Shown here piece after piece: positions 60,859-64,000 of a DNA stretch of 64,000 nucleotides. The notes beneath the pieces are model-generated. The model worked only from the letters and a program-made list of their open reading frames with translations, was not told where the DNA came from and searched no databases. How positions within the stretch are numbered: position 1 is the stretch's first letter; each line of letters begins with the position of its first letter. This DNA is from Pycnopodia helianthoides. Taxonomy: Eukaryota > Echinodermata > Asteroidea > Forcipulatida > Asteriidae. Made by a program: the position numbers and the translations under genes. The stretch spans positions 124,001 through 188,000 of the forward strand of contig JASTWB010000025.1 of assembly GCA_032158295.1 (NCBI GenBank), written 5' to 3'.

Positions 60859-60876
60859 TGGTGTCAGTAGTGGCGT
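60859..60876 (+). promoter_or_regulatory. Gypsy primer binding site, copy 2 (tRNA-Leu type)
   Basis: TGGTGTCAGTAGTGGCGT, better preserved than copy 1. It begins with TGG, complementary to the tRNA CCA end. An ATAG|GTAAGT donor-like site follows at about 60891-60900. Confidence 0.65.
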
Positions 60877-61102
60877 AATTGGTGCTGATTATAGGTAAGT
60901 AGGCACTGAAGAAAAAGTGAGTTCAGAGTAGGATAAAAGAGAAAGAAATTTCTGTGGTTGAAGGTGCAACCAAGGAGAGAGAAATTTCTGTGGTTGAGAA
61001 TGCAACCAAAGAGAGACAAATTTCTGTGGTTGAGAGTGCAACCAAAGAGAGAGACATTTCTTCGGTTCAGAGTGCAACCAGAGAGAGAGAAATTTCTGCA
61101 GC

Positions 61103-61435
61103 TTGAGAGCGCAACTCAGGAGACCAGAAATAAGTGAGGAGAACACAAAGAGTGTTGAGAGCGAACTGCAGAGGCTAAGATTAGAGACCCAATTTCTGCA
61201 GTGGGACAAAGAACTAATGGCTAAGAAATTAGAGGCAGCCATGAAAGAGAATTACAAGAGATCTCCCCAAAGAGGTAGTGGCGATGATGTAATTGCAAAA
61301 GGGCTAGTACGGATTGATTCAGAAATCGAGTTCCATTTGCTGCTCGAGAGTTCTAGTTGTTTTTCCCAAGTGGAACCAAGTTCCTCGGTATCTGCACAGT
61401 CACCTGAGCTTGGCCCCGAGTTGGAAAACGAGTGA
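61103..61435 (+). pseudogene. Gypsy gag N-terminal coiled-coil, copy 2
   Basis: A 110-codon frame with SVESELQRLRLETQFLQWD, LEAAMKENYKRSPQRGSGDD and an acidic-serine tail (SSSVSAQSPELGPELENE). The start ATG of copy 1 is ATA here. This gives the fullest view of the Gag N-terminus in the window. Confidence 0.6.
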
Positions 61436-61815
61436 AGTTTGGGGAGAGCACTCCTATTAAAGGTATAAAGTAGTGCAAAGACTTCCCATTCAGAGGATTT
61501 AAAACAGTACAGTGCAATAGAAGAGCTCAAGTCTTTTCTGTTGAGCAAGAGTGTCACGTAAGAGATAATTAGTGATAGAGTTAGGACGGAGACGGTCTCT
61601 TCTAGAAGAGTGCATAGTAAACTGTTGAGCTTTGCCACTAGTGGAGTGGACACCGAGTTAGATACCGGAATGGAACGAAGGTTCCATGAAATAGAGCCGG
61701 GAATGAAGAGTGTTGTTGGATTGTTAAAAGAGTTAACAGAGTTAAATCTGTTAACAAAGCAAGTGCATGACAAGAATGTATCAGAAGAGAGACATACTGA
61801 GAACAAACACGATAA
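61436..61815. other. Gypsy remnant and LINE junction
   Basis: Non-coding gag-leader DNA, the 650-bp deletion point near 61650, then MERRFHEIE-type Gag sequence to about 61805. CACGATAAAATCACT occurs twice (61808 and 61826) at the junction with the LINE. Confidence 0.6.
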
Positions 61816-64000
61816 AATCACTGGCACACGATAAAATCACTTAACATTCAATCAAAAACCCCCACCTACAGAGGGTGCAGGGGGGGTACTCGCAAACAAC
61901 GCAACCATGGATGCACTACCGTGCAACCCATTCCAGTTCTCTACCACCCGAGAGTTCCTAAAACATACAGCTATAGACCTGGTTCTAATCCTTACAACCT
62001 CCACACTATCAAATGTGTCTCTGACTTCAAAGATGCTAACCTCAATGTGTGTGTGTGGAATGCCCATTCCATCCGAAACAAGACAGTCATTCTTAGTGAT
62101 TACATCATGGAGAGAGATATTGATATAACTTTCCTGACTGAAACCTGGCTTTATCCAGATGACCATGTCGTCATTGGTGAATGCACCCCAGCTGGGTATT
62201 CTTTTATCAACCTTCCACGCAGTGGGACTGATTTTCACGGAGGTATTGGGGTTATCTTCAAGACACACCTTAATCTCCAGACCCTCCCGAGCCCTATCGT
62301 TTCCACTACATTTGAGCATGGCTTGGTAACAGATCATAACAAGACTATACTGTTTGCTGCTGTCTATAGACCACCGCCTTCACAATCCAACAAGTTCAAA
62401 TCCTCAGATTTCCTGACTGAATTTGATAACTTCATCACCGAATTGGACAACATCCCTGGTAAACACCTCCTACTAGGTGACTTTAACGTTCATATTGATG
62501 AGCCCTCTAAATCTGAAACGTCCAGATTTCTCACAACTCTGTCCAGTTCAGATCTTCATCAGTTTGTTTCAGGCCCCACTCACAAATATGGGCACACGTT
62601 GGATCTTGTAATTGGACGTCAGAAAGACGACTTGGTCCATGACTGCATAACACATGACAATTTAATGTCCGATCACCATGCCATACATTTCAAACTCAAC
62701 CGTATGAAGCCTGACTTCCCAAGAGTGCATACAAACTTGCGTGACTTTCGGTCTATCAATAACGATGCCCTGGCATGTGACCTACAGGAAAAACTCAAAC
62801 CGTTGCTCGATCTTGGCAATGTTGATGATCAGGTCATGTTATATAATAAAACTGTCCGTCAAATAATCGGTGATCATTGCCCCCTTAAGACACTTGACCG
62901 CTCTGTGCGACCGAGAACGCCCTGGTACAACAGCAGCATCCACGAAGCTAGACGTAATAAACGCCGGCTTGAACGCAGATGGCGGAAGTCCAAAAGTCCG
63001 GTTGATTGCCATGTCTACGAAGCCCATCTATCAGTCCTCTCTGACCTCATCACATCTGCCAAGTCGACTTACTTCAAGAAAAAGCTGTCTAACTGTAATG
63101 CCAAGGATATACATCGGACAGTACACAAACTCCTTAATAACAAAACAACTGTTTATCCTAATGCCAATTCTAAGCAAGAACTCAGTAACCAATTTTCCAA
63201 GTTTTTCACAAACAAGATTGTTCAGATTAGAAGTGACCTTGATGGCAATCTTGAGACTAATCCCATTACCTCAGTGGTCCCTGATTGTGACCCGCCTTAC
63301 GTCGCCTATGACAACCTTCTCTCAGAATTCGATAGGGTTACTGATCATGAAATTCTCAAGATAATTACCAGTTTCCCTAGCAAATGTTGTTCTCTTGATT
63401 CCATGCCAACCTGGTTATTTAAAAGTAATGTCAATGTGCTTTTGCCATATATTACCCACATTGTTAACTCTTCATTTTCTACAGGTACCTTCCCTAATGA
63501 CTTGTCTCACGCCATTGTCACTCCCATTTTAAAGAAACATAACCTGAATGAGAATGAGCTTAAAAACTACCGTCCAGTCTCTAACATTCCCTTCCTTTCC
63601 AAAGTCATAGAGAAGGTTGTCCTTCATCGCGTAAATGACCATCTTAATGTCAACTCCTTGTGTCAAACATTCCAGTCTGCGTATAAGACCAATCACAGCA
63701 CTGAGACAGCTCTTTTGCGTTTCAAGAATGACATAATGCTTGCCATTGACAAAAAGATGGCAGTGTTACTTGTCATGCTCGATTTGTCATCAGCTTTTGA
63801 CACCATAGACCATGACCTTCTTATTGCTAGACTTTCTAAAACCTTTGGTCTCCGTGCTCTTGCCCTGCAGTGGTTCAGCGACTACCTTGGGGGTCGCCGA
63901 AGTCGTGTCTGTGTCGCCGGTTTCTTTTCTGATGAACAACCGGTCGATTTTGGCATCCCTCAGGGCTCGGTTATTGGACCAATGCTTTTCAATTTGTACA
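61816..64000 (+). CDS. LINE ORF2: endonuclease and RT, open to window end
   Basis: The frame after a TAA at 61813 stays open for 728 codons and runs off the window. Endonuclease motifs: SIRNK and TETWL near codons 82-113, GDFNVH at codon 221, SDHHA at codon 285. The linker RTPWYNSSIHEARRNKRR follows. RT motifs: NYRPVSNI near codon 584, LDLSSAFDTIDHDLL near 655, GIPQGSVIGPMLFNLY at the edge, just before the expected YADD. First in-frame ATG is 62107, but endonuclease homology begins upstream, so the start is uncertain. CR1/L2-like. No stop or frameshift seen, so this copy may be young. Confidence 0.9.

Larger units (their letters stand above)
59921..61810 (+). repeat. Segmental duplication, copy 2 (gag core deleted)
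   Basis: Collinear with 55517-57643, then jumps to sequence equivalent to 58297-58430 (GTTAGATACCGGAATGG), so about 650 bp including the gag core is missing. It ends where the LINE-like sequence starts near 61808. Confidence 0.75.

Overview
The window looks like metazoan nuclear DNA, most likely from an echinoderm and perhaps a sea star. It is AT-rich and has no bacterial-style operons. It carries tRNA-derived SINEs, CR1/L2-type LINEs, a Ty3/gypsy element, and TTAA-flanked miniature transposons whose ends (TTAAAGGCAGTGGACAC...) I associate from memory with asteroid genomes. That taxonomic call is recollection plus inference; nothing here was searched. No intact, recognisable host gene is present. 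The content is nested duplications, satellites and transposons, with short exon-like cores that keep splice signals and open frames.

Layout. 1-2231 is a homopolymer-corrupted contig end (72 C, then 517 G) and is probably artefact. 2232-11330 is a higher-order satellite: about 340-bp monomers in about 1.25-kb units. 12213-13370 holds a GC-rich hairpin element and a TTAA MITE. 13620-15210 has a 211-bp tandem repeat, and 16886-18320 a 500-bp tandem repeat; both contain minus-strand exon-like cores. 18940-20886 has a SINE and AT-rich DNA. Four copies of a gene-like unit U follow: U1 at 21036-23500, U2 at 27240-31680 (split by a LINE), U3 at 33490-35300, U4 at 36425-43510. Part of U4 has been amplified into an array of about 172-bp monomers (37500-42460). 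Downstream of both U1 and U4 lie arrays of a roughly 60-bp two-hairpin, exon-like element (23518-25475 and 43518-46055). 46055-47830 and 48060-52060 are further tandem arrays (about 150 bp and about 540 bp). 52249-53068 is an 820-bp DNA transposon sitting in a tandem dimer.

From 55517 to 61810 a degraded Ty3/gypsy element (LTR, tRNA-Leu-type PBS, gag, zinc knuckle, protease, start of RT) lies inside a roughly 4.4-kb segmental duplication. The second copy has lost its gag core and is cut by a CR1/L2-like LINE. That LINE's endonuclease-RT frame stays open for 728 codons, from 61816 to the end of the window.

The feature most worth following is the set of exon-like cores on the minus strand. They sit inside otherwise unrelated arrays. 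Several have an AG acceptor, and some also have a GT donor. At least four families start in the same codon phase. They may be amplified exons of one or more minus-strand genes or pseudogenes, or in one case a structured RNA. This is inference and needs transcript data.
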